Shown: piece by piece, positions 18,402-25,854 of the stretch
How positions within the stretch are numbered: the stretch's first letter is position 1
Layout: every line of letters starts with the position of its first letter
IMG/VR virus record: IMGVR_UViG_3300034082_003586
Location: 1-29,230 of that record
Origin: a virus
DNA length: 29,230 nucleotides
Direction: 5' to 3' (one strand)
The notes under the pieces: generated by a model
Databases searched by the model: none
What the model saw: the letters and a program-made list of their open reading frames with translations, nothing else
Told to the model about the DNA's origin: nothing
Position numbers and translations under genes: made by a program

Positions 18402-19376
18402 TTATGCCATTTCTGCATACTTTACAGCTAAGTCCAAAGCTTTTTCTTTCTTAGCACGATTCATACCGTACCAGGCAGAAGTCAAACGACTATCGCGTGA
18501 ACGACCAAGCTTATGATCAGTCATATACGTTACAGCGTTAAAGGCTTGCCACCAAGACCCCTCAGCATAGTTTGCACCAGGTTGAGTATGTACTACAGCC
18601 ATCGCCTCTTCGGCCTGACGACTGATAGGGAATGCTGTCTTAGACAACTTAACCTCATCCTTCGACATGGATGGGAACACGCGGTTGAAGTATTCAACGA
18701 TCGTTTCCTTGTCATATTTTTTCTTACCCAGGAACTGCGCCTGCTCTTTATAACGAGACAGCTGTTCCTTAGCAACACCTAGGGTCTCTTTTACCGAGTC
18801 ACCATCAAATTTAGAACGGTGATTGATCTTTACAGAATGCTTAACCTCACTATCCAACGCCATAGTCAAGGTATTGTTACATACAACTCGTACAGGTGTG
18901 AAGCGAACATCAATAGAGCGGCCAAACTCGTGAGGATTAGAAAATAGTAAGTAGCCTTCAACTTTATCTCCACCAAAAAGGGTAAACGAATCCTTAATCT
19001 GTGCCATAGCCCAGACCATCTTACCACCTTTGAGGGATCCTGCGGTATGCATCTCCATATCACCAGCATGAACGAAGTCATTGAAGAATTCGAATGCTTC
19101 CAGGTTCTGAACCGGATTCCAATTATCGGAAACTATGGTCAATACCTTATTATCGGTAGAGCGTACCAGGGCCTGGGCCTTAGTTGGTACAAGACCACCA
19201 TCGGAATTGAAGAATAGCTGTTTTTTACTGACAGTCCAATCCAAATTAGCAGCTTCTAGCATTTGTTCTGGTGAGACGTCTGAAGGGACCCGCTTACCAA
19301 GGCCATGCCAGGGGGTTTCCCCGACGAATGCCATGTTTGCTTCGCCGTTTTTTGCAATTTCAAGTTCATGAGCCAT
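18402..19376 (-). CDS. DUF932 phage/plasmid-like protein (TIGR03299 type)
   Basis: A 324-residue protein with the typical entry MAHELEIAKNGEANMAFVGE followed by TPWHGLG, then LDWTVSKKQLFF, the VQNLEAFEFFNDFV block, RFTPVRVVCNNTLTMAL, and GSWWQAFNAVTYMTDH near the C-terminus. The family is widespread in phages and plasmids and its biochemical role is unsettled. It is read from a sigma-70 promoter at 19407-19435. An AAAGGACTATATC ribosome site precedes the ATG. Confidence 0.92.
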   Translation of the reverse strand: MAHELEIAKNGEANMAFVGETPWHGLGKRVPSDVSPEQMLEAANLDWTVSKKQLFFNSDGGLVPTKAQALVRSTDNKVLTIVSDNWNPVQNLEAFEFFNDFVHAGDMEMHTAGSLKGGKMVWAMAQIKDSFTLFGGDKVEGYLLFSNPHEFGRSIDVRFTPVRVVCNNTLTMALDSEVKHSVKINHRSKFDGDSVKETLGVAKEQLSRYKEQAQFLGKKKYDKETIVEYFNRVFPSMSKDEVKLSKTAFPISRQAEEAMAVVHTQPGANYAEGSWWQAFNAVTYMTDHKLGRSRDSRLTSAWYGMNRAKKEKALDLAVKYAEMA

Positions 19377-19406
19377 GATATAGTCCTTTTGTGTTAAGAT
19401 GTACTA

Positions 19407-19435
19407 ATTATAATGCGGTTTGCCGATAAAATCAA
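19407..19435 (-). promoter_or_regulatory. Sigma-70 promoter of the DUF932 gene
   Basis: Minus strand: GTAACAG, -35 TTGATT, 17-nt spacer, -10 TATAAT, then TTAGTACATCTTAACA, nearly the leader found in the repeat cassettes at 26174-26887. It overlaps the end of the MazG-like gene. Confidence 0.8.
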
Positions 19436-19692
19436 CTGTTACTTTCGAAAATCTTGGAAAACTTTTTTAATTTTTCCCGTTTCGTAAAAATATTGTCAAG
19501 TCGTTGCTCGTAACTGCAGTGAACCACCTCATATTCATACATCAGGTCGAGCATTGCCTGTAAATCACACAACTCTACGACGAGTGCAGCGTGATTTTCC
19601 GACATTCCAAAGCGACGAACCTTGGAAACTGCTTGAATCACCTCTGCACACTCCTCCTGGAGTATCGTCATTATCTCTTCATTACGGTTCAT
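19432..19692 (-). CDS. MazG-like nucleotide pyrophosphohydrolase-fold protein
   Basis: An 86-residue protein begun at 19692, where ATGA couples it to the SprT-like gene. EECAEVIQAVSKVRRFG carries the EExxE-like helix, and LVVELCDLQAMLDLMYEY the second acidic helix (ExxD) of the all-alpha NTP pyrophosphatase fold. The tail is basic. Such phage enzymes may clean up non-standard NTPs or change nucleotide alarmones; the substrate is not evident here. Confidence 0.75.
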   Translation of the reverse strand: MNRNEEIMTILQEECAEVIQAVSKVRRFGMSENHAALVVELCDLQAMLDLMYEYEVVHCSYEQRLDNIFTKREKLKKFSKIFESNS

Positions 19693-20174
19693 GGATATTT
19701 TTCCTCTAAAATACGGCAAACAGTTTCGGCCAGATACATCTGACGATTCCAGGCCTCTTGCTCCCACGGTTGATCGCGGTAAGCTTTATAGGTAGTACCC
19801 TTTTTACCAGGAGTACCATTCCAGTGATGTAACCAACCTTTTCTCTGAACGTATTTCTTCTTCAGTTTACCGGTATGGTATTGTTCGGCATGGACGAGTT
19901 CATGGGCAATTACTTCCAACGCCCTTGCCCAACCAAGCCTACAATCGATTACAGCCAGCTTATCCTCTACAGAGTAGTAACCATTGGTATTTTTAGCCTT
20001 AATAGGAGCCACACGAAACTTAACGTCTCTAGGTAGATCCAATTGCTTACGAAACTCCGGTAGAGATCTATCGATCATAGATGCAATGACCGCTGCCGGC
20101 TTGGTATGGGTATAGATGGCCGAAAGGGACATGTAGATATCCTTCGTAACCAGTTTATCGGTACTTTTAATCAT
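19689..20174 (-). CDS. SprT-like zinc metallopeptidase
   Basis: A 161-residue protein. VIAHELVHAEQYH near residue 95 is the HExxH zinc site with its second-shell helix, and KGTTYKAYRDQPWEQEAWNRQ gives the downstream Glu. Family members include SprT/Spartan proteases that act on DNA-protein crosslinks, as well as phage proteins of unknown target. AAGGAG gives the start. It is first in the SprT-MazG pair and has its own promoter at 20200-20227. Confidence 0.85.
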   Translation of the reverse strand: MIKSTDKLVTKDIYMSLSAIYTHTKPAAVIASMIDRSLPEFRKQLDLPRDVKFRVAPIKAKNTNGYYSVEDKLAVIDCRLGWARALEVIAHELVHAEQYHTGKLKKKYVQRKGWLHHWNGTPGKKGTTYKAYRDQPWEQEAWNRQMYLAETVCRILEEKYP

Positions 20175-20199
20175 AATATAAAACTCCTTCTCATACCCT

Positions 20200-20227
20200 A
20201 TTATAGGGGCTTGAGCGAGAAAATCAA
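20200..20227 (-). promoter_or_regulatory. Sigma-70 promoter of the SprT-like gene
   Basis: Minus strand: -35 TTGATT, 16-nt spacer, -10 TATAAT. The -10 overlaps a CCCTATAATAGGG inverted repeat, which could be an operator. Confidence 0.7.
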
Positions 20228-20256
20228 CTATCTAACGTAACGTTACTCTTCTTCGT

Positions 20257-20772
20257 CTACTTTAAAGACTCTGCCCAGTCGTCGTCATGTGCATGGGTCT
20301 CACAGGCAGTATAGATCCACCCGTGTCCTAGACGCTTACCGGGGCTGCCACAGGTCTCACAAGTAACTGCAGACATGGATTCGGCAAAGGAGATATAGTT
20401 ATAATGGGCATCAGTACCGGCTTGGATATAGAAACGGAGAGTACCGAATTTTTCCTTAACCTCAACTACAGTAGGAACCTTTGCGGCCTCCTCATCTACC
20501 TTTACTTTTGCATCATCGATATCTTCTTGTATTACAGCAACCCCTTTCTCACCAAACCGGGGTTTACCAAGGCGAGAGACCAGGTAGTCGTGACGTAATA
20601 TAGCATCATCGTATTTGTGATGGAGGTGCCAGCATAGTGTATCGACGATATTGAACCAGCCATCACCATGGGCAAAACCCCAGCACATGGCAGTGGTTCT
20701 CATATCGGCATTACGATCCTTAAAGAGTAAAGGATACTTATCACACAATTGTTTATCTAGTTCTTCATTCAT
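20257..20772 (-). CDS. Conserved phage protein with C-terminal zinc-ribbon-like CxxC
   Basis: A 171-residue protein when started at MNEELDKQL, coupled by ATGA to the gene upstream; an ATG four codons earlier is the alternative. The N-terminal half has GDGWFNIVDTLCWHLHH, the middle VKEKFGTLRFYIQAG, and the end CETCGSPGKRLGHGWIYTACETH, likely a CxxC...CxxH metal site. I recognise this as a widespread phage family of unknown function. Confidence 0.82.
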   Translation of the reverse strand: MNEELDKQLCDKYPLLFKDRNADMRTTAMCWGFAHGDGWFNIVDTLCWHLHHKYDDAILRHDYLVSRLGKPRFGEKGVAVIQEDIDDAKVKVDEEAAKVPTVVEVKEKFGTLRFYIQAGTDAHYNYISFAESMSAVTCETCGSPGKRLGHGWIYTACETHAHDDDWAESLK

Positions 20773-21080
20773 GCTACCATCCATTCAATTTCGTCACGAA
20801 TTTCAATTATTTCCGCACCACCATACTCATCAATACGGAAGGGGGTACCTACGGATATCCACATAACCTCTAGGTTATCGGCGCCACCGTAGTAATGGTT
20901 TTCACCATACACCTCTTCACAGTATATTTCTATGGCCTTTACCGAGGCTTTCTCCAGTACCATATCTACCAATTTTGGATCATAGAGTAATTCCTCCACA
21001 CCATGCCACGAATACCAGCCGGCACCGTACCCGGTGGAGACCAGGACAGCTACCATATCATCTTTAATCTTTTTATTCAT
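20769..21080 (-). CDS. Conserved phage protein, unknown function
   Basis: A 103-residue acidic protein with MVAVLVSTGYGAGWYSWHG near the N-terminus, LLYDPKLVDMVLEKA, and GADNLEVMWISVGTPFRIDEYGGAE. This pattern of a GYGAGW turn followed by a DP-x-LV helix is known to me from many phage genomes, always without function. The tail overlaps the next gene by ATGA. Confidence 0.82.
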   Translation of the reverse strand: MNKKIKDDMVAVLVSTGYGAGWYSWHGVEELLYDPKLVDMVLEKASVKAIEIYCEEVYGENHYYGGADNLEVMWISVGTPFRIDEYGGAEIIEIRDEIEWMVA

Positions 21081-21095
21081 AATTCAACTCCAATT

Positions 21096-21335
21096 TTAAC
21101 GACACACTTGTTGATAGACTGCGCGACCATAAGCATTGTAGCCAATTAGTTGTGAGTGGCAGGTAATGGGTCGAGTGCGCGGTGGAACAACTAAAACCGG
21201 CCTGGGTTGGTTTAATTCAGAAGCAATAACCGCACCTCCGAGCGCACCGACCAGTGCGGCAGTTTGCACACTAGTTGCACACCCGGACATTAAAACAACA
21301 CCACCTACACAAAGTATAAGTTTTAATTTATTCAT
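21096..21335 (-). CDS. Small lipoprotein with glycine-zipper-like segment
   Basis: A 79-residue protein with a lipoprotein signal: MNKLKLILCVGGVVLMSGCA, lipobox LMSGC, predicting lipidation at Cys19. A TAALVGALGGAVIASEL segment looks like a glycine zipper, followed by a Pro-rich linker and a C-terminal SQLIGYNAYGRAVYQQVC with two Cys that may form a disulphide. It should sit in the host envelope facing the periplasm, where it might affect superinfection or lysis, but there is no direct evidence. Confidence 0.8.
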   Translation of the reverse strand: MNKLKLILCVGGVVLMSGCATSVQTAALVGALGGAVIASELNQPRPVLVVPPRTRPITCHSQLIGYNAYGRAVYQQVCR

Positions 21336-21586
21336 TATTCAACTCCGAAATGCTTCTTAATCGCACCACTACACTCTTTAGCAAACAATGCTGTTGGAGC
21401 CTGATCGTGTATAAACTGTCCCCCTTCTACAACACCGATGCACTCTTTAACAACTAACTCGATTAACTTGGTTAGTTCATCATCGTAGCGACAAGACCAA
21501 TCAATAGCATCACCTGGGTTCCAGGTCTCTTCACCCCACAGCACGAACCCTGCTTTCTCTGCTAGCTCTTTAATTCGTTCATTCAT
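21335..21586 (-). CDS. MNERI...HFGVE family protein, paralogue 1
   Basis: An 83-residue protein starting MNERIKELAEKAGF and ending CSGAIKKHFGVE. The core DELTKLIELVVKECIGVV matches the (K)FAELIV-EC helix of the other copies. This family is frequent in phage genomes and has no known function. It is coupled by TAATG to the lipoprotein gene. Confidence 0.85.
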   Translation of the reverse strand: MNERIKELAEKAGFVLWGEETWNPGDAIDWSCRYDDELTKLIELVVKECIGVVEGGQFIHDQAPTALFAKECSGAIKKHFGVE

Positions 21587-22083
21587 GATAGAAAGCCTTC
21601 TTCATTTTGTTTTGGTTGAGGGGGTTCAGCATCTGAATACCTATATTCGTAGATTGGTTTATCTGGTACCACATAAGGAAAGGTGACTGGTACTCTAGAT
21701 TCTCTACCGGTATAATAGGTCTTTGAAGCTTTACCGTCCTCACCCCTGTACCATTCCCAAAATACCCTCCCATTTATATCATAGCAGGATCCATTAGCGT
21801 CTATAAACACCGATGACCTTCTCTTGTTCTGCCAATGACCCTCACCCACCTCATTCCATTCTGCATCGTCACCGGTCAGGGGAGATAAGGGCTTGAAATC
21901 TAAAAGCCTTGTTAGAATAGAAATAGCGTAGGAGGCAGAGAACCCGGAATGCCCCTCCCTGGCAAACTCATTCATCATATGGAGAATGTGCTTTCGCATA
22001 TGTACATTCATTTCGTCTTCAGAATCCTCCGTCATACCAATACGGTCTAATTCCACCATGGCATGTGATAAAATATTACTCAT
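21583..22083 (-). CDS. Conserved phage protein, unknown function
   Basis: A 166-residue protein. The N-terminal block ELDRIGMTEDSEDEMN, MRKHILHMMNEFAREGHSGF, SILTRLLDFKPLSPLTG, DDAEWNEV and GHWQNKRRSSVF is very characteristic of a family found across many phages. The C-terminal third is more variable and Pro-rich. It is preceded by one base of spacing and ends with an ATGA overlap. No enzymatic motif is visible. Confidence 0.85.
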   Translation of the reverse strand: MSNILSHAMVELDRIGMTEDSEDEMNVHMRKHILHMMNEFAREGHSGFSASYAISILTRLLDFKPLSPLTGDDAEWNEVGEGHWQNKRRSSVFIDANGSCYDINGRVFWEWYRGEDGKASKTYYTGRESRVPVTFPYVVPDKPIYEYRYSDAEPPQPKQNEEGFLS

Positions 22084-22084
22084 C

Positions 22085-22354
22085 TTATTTCTTCTCCAGC
22101 TTAATACCCATAACCTTATAGAGCATTGATTGTACGATATTTGGTTTCTTACTCGTCTTGAACGTGACCTGATCGGTATCGATCGATAGATTACCCGTGA
22201 TGTAAGAACTCGTGGTACCTGCAGTCATCAGAAACATTCCATTGGTACCGATCGAATTGACGAATATATTTGGCTTCAGGCAATTGCTATGATCTAGGTC
22301 GAGGGGGATTTGCTCGGTCAAAGGCCAAAAAAAAGGAAGTTCTTGCTGCATCAT
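22085..22354 (-). CDS. Hypothetical protein, beta-rich
   Basis: An 89-residue protein starting MMQQELPFFWPLTEQIPLDL. The middle is hydroxyl-rich (MTAGTTSSYITGNLSIDTDQ), and the C-terminus is basic (SMLYKVMGIKLEKK). The start overlaps the preceding stop. I do not recognise it. Confidence 0.72.
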   Translation of the reverse strand: MMQQELPFFWPLTEQIPLDLDHSNCLKPNIFVNSIGTNGMFLMTAGTTSSYITGNLSIDTDQVTFKTSKKPNIVQSMLYKVMGIKLEKK

Positions 22355-22722
22355 ATCGTAACTTGAAACATCTTATCTTCCATAGCATGTAACTGTACCC
22401 TTGCCTCCTCTACATTGCTATCATAGAGAGACCGTTCAATGTTTCTAAAGTCTTCTCTAAACTCTCCAAAGATCGCCTCTATTACCTGTCTCTTGGTACG
22501 TTCAATAGCATTGGCAAGAGCATTATCAGACTTAAGTTGTTCTAACTCATCAACCCAGCATTGGGCGCCAAGAGTAACACCGATTCTATACTGAATTTCT
22601 GTCCCGGTTTTTAAGTTTTGAGTATCTTCTCTTACTGCAAATACATCTTGGAATAGCTTTGTTTGCTTAAGGCGAACCTTGTCGCCCCTTACTGCCATAA
22701 TTTCATTGACTACTTTACTCAT
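22351..22722 (-). CDS. Hypothetical phage protein, helical C-terminus
   Basis: A 123-residue protein. The N-terminal half is basic with short strands (VRGDKVRLKQTKLFQDVFAV), and the rest is long helices (ELEQLKSDNALANAIERTKR, EFREDFRNIERSLYDSNVEE). ATGA joins it to both neighbours. Function unknown. Confidence 0.78.
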   Translation of the reverse strand: MSKVVNEIMAVRGDKVRLKQTKLFQDVFAVREDTQNLKTGTEIQYRIGVTLGAQCWVDELEQLKSDNALANAIERTKRQVIEAIFGEFREDFRNIERSLYDSNVEEARVQLHAMEDKMFQVTI

Positions 22723-22814
22723 TCTGTCATTGTCCTTGAATCTTCATTTGATCGGTATGCATATACGATAGCTGCTACTATGTAACCTGCAAAGAATCCT
22801 AAAATAAAACTCAT
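22719..22814 (-). CDS. 31-aa single-helix membrane micro-protein
   Basis: ATG at 22814 follows AGGAGTTAAAGA. The product starts MSFILGFFAGYIVAAIVYAY and has a polar tail RSNEDSRTMTE. One transmembrane helix is predicted at residues 3-20. Its stop overlaps the next start (ATGA). The gene is below common length cut-offs but has strong translation signals. Confidence 0.8.
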   Translation of the reverse strand: MSFILGFFAGYIVAAIVYAYRSNEDSRTMTE

Positions 22815-22833
22815 TCTTTAACTCCTAATTTGT

Positions 22834-23046
22834 TCATTTTTTCATTCCAAATATATTCATTAGATCATCGATACTTATATCATCGATACTTGCAGATGAC
22901 GCTGGTTTTGTAATAGTATCGTCGGGTTCTGTAAATTCATCATGGGCGGTGCTTAAAGCTAGATCATAATAAGCTCGCATGTCACCAGAAGTGTAAAGGC
23001 TGCGACCATCAACAATGGTTGCTGGAGGAAGTGAGGGGCGTTTCAT
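22834..23046 (-). CDS. Small conserved phage protein
   Basis: A 70-residue protein starting MKRPSLPPATIVDGRSLYTS, with SGDMRAYYDLALSTAHDE, a low-complexity linker, and an acidic tail SIDDLMNIFGMKK. The tail is encoded by two nearly identical short stretches (TCGATGATATAAGTATCGATGAT). Its start overlaps the end of the HFGVE paralogue upstream. Function unknown. Confidence 0.75.
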   Translation of the reverse strand: MKRPSLPPATIVDGRSLYTSGDMRAYYDLALSTAHDEFTEPDDTITKPASSASIDDISIDDLMNIFGMKK

Positions 23047-23297
23047 TCTTTAACTCCGAAATGTTCTTTAATCTTAACGGCAAGTTTATCAAACAAAAGC
23101 CACCGTCCCCAGTTATTTACCAGGTTTGCACAATCTATGACAATTAAATCGGCAAATTTTGCTTGAAAGATATTCTCCCAAGTTACATGGCCCTCTTCCC
23201 AAATCTTACCAGGTGTTTTAGATCTAACAGGAGCCAGGTACACCTCATTGGCATAGTCTCTTGCCTGTTCCGAAAGGTGGTTAATTCGTTCGTTCAT
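23043..23297 (-). CDS. MNERI...HFGVE family protein, paralogue 2
   Basis: An 84-residue protein with MNERINHLSEQARDYANEVY at the start, QAKFADLIVIDCANLV in the middle and VKIKEHFGVKE at the end. The middle differs from the other copies. It overlaps the upstream gene by 17 bp. Confidence 0.83.
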   Translation of the reverse strand: MNERINHLSEQARDYANEVYLAPVRSKTPGKIWEEGHVTWENIFQAKFADLIVIDCANLVNNWGRWLLFDKLAVKIKEHFGVKE

Positions 23298-23517
23298 TTT
23301 CCAATACCTTTAACAAACGGTCAATGACTTTTTTCAAATTTTCTTCTGTGAGATAAAGTTCAATCATCATGTCCATTTCTGCATCGTTGGATGTGTCTGT
23401 CATGGTCAATGTAAATGTACGGGAATTCACAGCAGCCGGTCTAAGTGTTAAGTCAACATACCGATTATCTGCATCGTATACACATTGTTGAAATATCGCA
23501 CCGTGATCTATGTTCAT
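23281..23517 (-). CDS. Hypothetical protein
   Basis: A 78-residue acidic protein starting MNIDHGAIFQQCVYDADNRY. VDLTLRPAAVNSRTFTLTMT is likely beta, and ELYLTEENLKKVIDRLLKVL is an amphipathic helix. It overlaps genes on both sides. Not recognised. Confidence 0.75.
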   Translation of the reverse strand: MNIDHGAIFQQCVYDADNRYVDLTLRPAAVNSRTFTLTMTDTSNDAEMDMMIELYLTEENLKKVIDRLLKVLENERTN

Positions 23518-23690
23518 TCTTTAACTCCAAAGTCAAACCATTCGTAGAGTTCATTCATGATGGACTCCCTGATCTGATTGGTAATTTGCTCTTCGGTAGG
23601 ATTATCGGTATGCTTAAAGGCACGCCGATAGCCTATGGTCAAGCCATTCTCAATACACATCTCTAACACTGGTAATATTTTAGGTTTCAT
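23514..23690 (-). CDS. Small hypothetical protein with FGVKE end
   Basis: A 58-residue protein when started at MKPKILPVLEMCIENGLTIG, whose ATG overlaps the TGA of the 37-aa membrane gene. A longer GTG start would run inside that gene without a ribosome site. It has a DNPTEEQITNQIRESIMNEL helix and ends EWFDFGVKE, like the HFGVE family tail, but lacks the MNERI start. It may be a distant or recombined relative. Confidence 0.75.
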   Translation of the reverse strand: MKPKILPVLEMCIENGLTIGYRRAFKHTDNPTEEQITNQIRESIMNELYEWFDFGVKE

Positions 23691-23800
23691 ATGAGTAGCA
23701 GTAGTAACAGCCACCAGGCCGATAGATCATTATATAGTATAAAGCATACGAAGGCAAGCTTAACTATTAAAGCAACAGCCAGGTAGCTGTACTGATTCAT
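23687..23800 (-). CDS. 37-aa two-helix membrane micro-protein
   Basis: ATG at 23800 overlaps the stop of the gene upstream (TAATG), and TGA overlaps the next ATG. The product starts MNQYSYLAVALIVKLAFVCF and ends DLSAWWLLLLLLI: two hydrophobic segments with a short polar turn (YND). Both overlaps support translation. The pattern recalls small phage membrane proteins; the role is unknown. Confidence 0.7.
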   Translation of the reverse strand: MNQYSYLAVALIVKLAFVCFILYNDLSAWWLLLLLLI

Positions 23801-24030
23801 TACTTGAACATCACCTTATTACGTCTCTTGATCTCACGATCCATATCCATAATCCAGTCCATAATGGTTCTGGTATTGAACTTGGTATCGTACCCATTAA
23901 CGCGGAGCTTGCGCCTGCGGTCTTCGGCATACCCATGAAGGGTCCTCACCGTGTTGTACAGATGGTTGGTCTCCATCTCCTTGATAGGGATTGCGCCATC
24001 TTTGGAGGGCCATGAGGTAAGACGTGACAT
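23800..24030 (-). CDS. Small basic phage protein
   Basis: A 76-residue protein started at 24030, where AAAGGACCTTTATT precedes MSRLTSWPSKDGAIPIKEME. It has NHLYNTVRTLHGYAEDRRRK and TIMDWIMDMDREIKRRNKV helices. Basic helices suggest nucleic-acid contact, but there is no known domain. The longer open frame to 24078 lacks a ribosome site. Confidence 0.75.
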   Translation of the reverse strand: MSRLTSWPSKDGAIPIKEMETNHLYNTVRTLHGYAEDRRRKLRVNGYDTKFNTRTIMDWIMDMDREIKRRNKVMFK

Positions 24031-24067
24031 AATAAAGGTCCTTTCTAGGGAGTTGGTTTCACGGTAA

Positions 24068-25123
24068 TTAATCAGCACTTTTTAGCAGGTAACGATTAGA
24101 AATCGACTTGAAAGTCATTCCACCATCCACCTGCTTAAACACAACGCCCTCGCGTTCCTGCGAAGGAGTAATTGCAGATGGGCCTTCTGCCCAGGTCAAT
24201 AGTTCATCCACGGTACTGCATGGTACAATAGTTTGGTAGGCAATGACAGGAACATGCAGTAACCCCATCATTGTAATCAAGGTCTGACGTTTATTTGGCG
24301 TCACATAAAACCCGCCAGAGATGTTATAAACATCAAATACTCTGAATTCTGGCTTTGACAGCTTGTAGATGTTGCCTTGAATTCCCGGACCAATCAACTC
24401 ACCTTGAATAGCAAAATCAGTACCAACAACTGTCCGCATTTTACTTTCAATATCATCACGCCGAGCCACCTGCCAGAACGTATTGTCCGTAGTTTCCTTG
24501 AGGTCAAGGTTTCTTGAGCATACACCGAAAACGCCATCGATCAGGTATACGGTCATTGAACTACCTTCAAGCTTCTCTGTAACTTCAAATTGAAGTTTAT
24601 CAGTAATAGCTTGATCGATTTCTGTAACCAGGTTCTGGCAACGCTCTTGATCGGTCTTAGGAATAGCGGTGGGGTAGTTACCCTTGGCCTGGCCAGCAAG
24701 CTGGGCATTCAGGGGCATTTCCCACTTGACGATGCCTAGGGCTTCTGACACATCATCACCTTCGGCCACAGACAGCGAATACTCACCTGTTTCATCTGTG
24801 TAGATCATCAAGTAAGTGCCAGTTACATCATTGATCACAGGCAACAACAGGCCCTGTGACAATTGACCACGTAGTTTCACCGTACGAAGCCGTTCACCCT
24901 GGATACCTTCGTACACACGGGGTTCTTTGCCTTTGGATAGGAAGGGGGCCAGTGCGGTGGGTACCCAAGAATCAATCTCCAGGTATACAGCCAGATCACC
25001 TACCTTGAATTCACCTTTCTTAACCACACAGGTCCAGCCACCAACGATGGCGCATTCAATGGCATCGGCGCCCACAATGGGACGTAGCGAGTCGATCTTA
25101 CGGATAGAAGCCATTTTTCTCAT
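24068..25123 (-). CDS. RNA ligase, DRB0094/Rnl5-type
   Basis: A 351-residue ATP-dependent RNA ligase. An N-terminal OB-like domain (about residues 1-150) carries GWTCVVKKGEFKVGDLAVYL. The nucleotidyltransferase domain follows: motif I TEKLEGSSM with the AMP-accepting Lys near residue 184, motif Ia-III IQGELIGPGIQGN and FRVFDVY, motif IV EREGVVFK, motif V MTFKSIS. Deinococcus-type enzymes of this family seal 3'-OH nicks in RNA. AGGAAAATATC sets the start. The promoter is at 25155-25183. With the large tRNA set nearby, repair of cleaved tRNA is plausible; no end-healing kinase-phosphatase is seen here. Confidence 0.92.
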   Translation of the reverse strand: MRKMASIRKIDSLRPIVGADAIECAIVGGWTCVVKKGEFKVGDLAVYLEIDSWVPTALAPFLSKGKEPRVYEGIQGERLRTVKLRGQLSQGLLLPVINDVTGTYLMIYTDETGEYSLSVAEGDDVSEALGIVKWEMPLNAQLAGQAKGNYPTAIPKTDQERCQNLVTEIDQAITDKLQFEVTEKLEGSSMTVYLIDGVFGVCSRNLDLKETTDNTFWQVARRDDIESKMRTVVGTDFAIQGELIGPGIQGNIYKLSKPEFRVFDVYNISGGFYVTPNKRQTLITMMGLLHVPVIAYQTIVPCSTVDELLTWAEGPSAITPSQEREGVVFKQVDGGMTFKSISNRYLLKSAD

Positions 25124-25154
25124 GATATTTTCCTGCGTTTAATTCGGTATACCG

Positions 25155-25183
25155 ATTATAAGGTCAGAATAGAAATACACCAA
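25155..25183 (-). promoter_or_regulatory. Sigma-70 promoter of the RNA ligase gene
   Basis: Minus strand: -35 TTGGTG, 17-nt spacer, -10 TATAAT. GTAACTACCTAAG precedes it. Confidence 0.7.
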
Positions 25184-25184
25184 C

Positions 25185-25448
25185 TTAGGTAGTTACGTAA
25201 CGGTAAAGGTATTGTGCGATCTCACCACCTATACCTATCATGAGTAAGGCGACGGTGCTGAAGAGGAATAGGGTAAGGAATACCCAGGAGGTTATGAACA
25301 ACCATTTCACCGTGGAACTTAGCGCGCAAAAAAATTTTTCGAATCGGTATATAAAGGGGAGTTTCAGCTGAGGGAATTCTCGCCGCAAAATTATTTTCTG
25401 CAGGGATTCTAGAGACCGGATTCTTAGCGCGCGAAAATTTTTAAACAT
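25185..25448 (-). CDS. Small membrane protein with basic N-terminal half
   Basis: An 87-residue frame: a basic half with three look-alike stretches (KNFRALRI, IILRREF, EKFFCALS) and a hydrophobic helix WLFITSWVFLTLFLF running into STVALLMIGIGG. The DNA contains two copies of an AAAATTTT...GCGCGCTAAG motif that cause the similarity. The start has a weak ribosome site, so the real start may be further in. Function unknown. Confidence 0.6.
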   Translation of the reverse strand: MFKNFRALRIRSLESLQKIILRREFPQLKLPFIYRFEKFFCALSSTVKWLFITSWVFLTLFLFSTVALLMIGIGGEIAQYLYRYVTT

Positions 25449-25546
25449 AGGTATAAGTAACTAGGCCTGAAACCTGGTTGATAGAGTAACTATACTTTTT
25501 TTTGAGAAAGTGAGTACTACTGTATTCTATACTGGTAGCCTTATAC

Positions 25547-25753
25547 TCATTCTTCTCCATAGTATTCAGCCATGTCATCTACTTCTTTTTCGGTATAGGG
25601 CACATATGTGATGTCATTCCACTGTTCGGCACTCTGAATCAGATCCTCGGCCATACTAGGAGGTACTCGCAGAATGCGGACAATCTCATGATCGGTGTAG
25701 CCAAGACTTAACATCTCGGCCGCTTTCTCAATCGTTGCTTTTATACCAGACAT
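25547..25753 (-). CDS. Small HTH-like phage protein
   Basis: A 68-residue protein starting MSGIKATIEKAAEMLSLGYT. EMLSLGYTDHEIVRILRVPP followed by SMAEDLIQS reads like the helix-turn-helix of sigma/resolvase-type domains. An acidic tail follows. It overlaps the tail of the gene at 25755. It could be a small transcription regulator, but without a basic recognition helix this is weak. Confidence 0.75.
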   Translation of the reverse strand: MSGIKATIEKAAEMLSLGYTDHEIVRILRVPPSMAEDLIQSAEQWNDITYVPYTEKEVDDMAEYYGEE

Positions 25754-25754
25754 G

Positions 25755-25853
25755 TTATGGCCTCATCATGAAAAGGAAGTAGTAGAAGAAGGGGCCGCCA
25801 ATCAAGAGAGCTATGATCATAGCCTGGCCCATCTCTTTTAAAAACTCGATCAT
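25755..25853 (-). CDS. 32-aa membrane micro-protein
   Basis: ATG at 25853 immediately follows the stop of the gene at 25855 (TAATATG). The product starts MIEFLKEMGQAMIIALLIGG and continues PFFYYFLFMMRP: one hydrophobic helix of about 20 residues. The next gene begins right after its stop. Translation probably depends on coupling. Function unknown. Confidence 0.65.
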   Translation of the reverse strand: MIEFLKEMGQAMIIALLIGGPFFYYFLFMMRP

Positions 25854-25854
25854 A

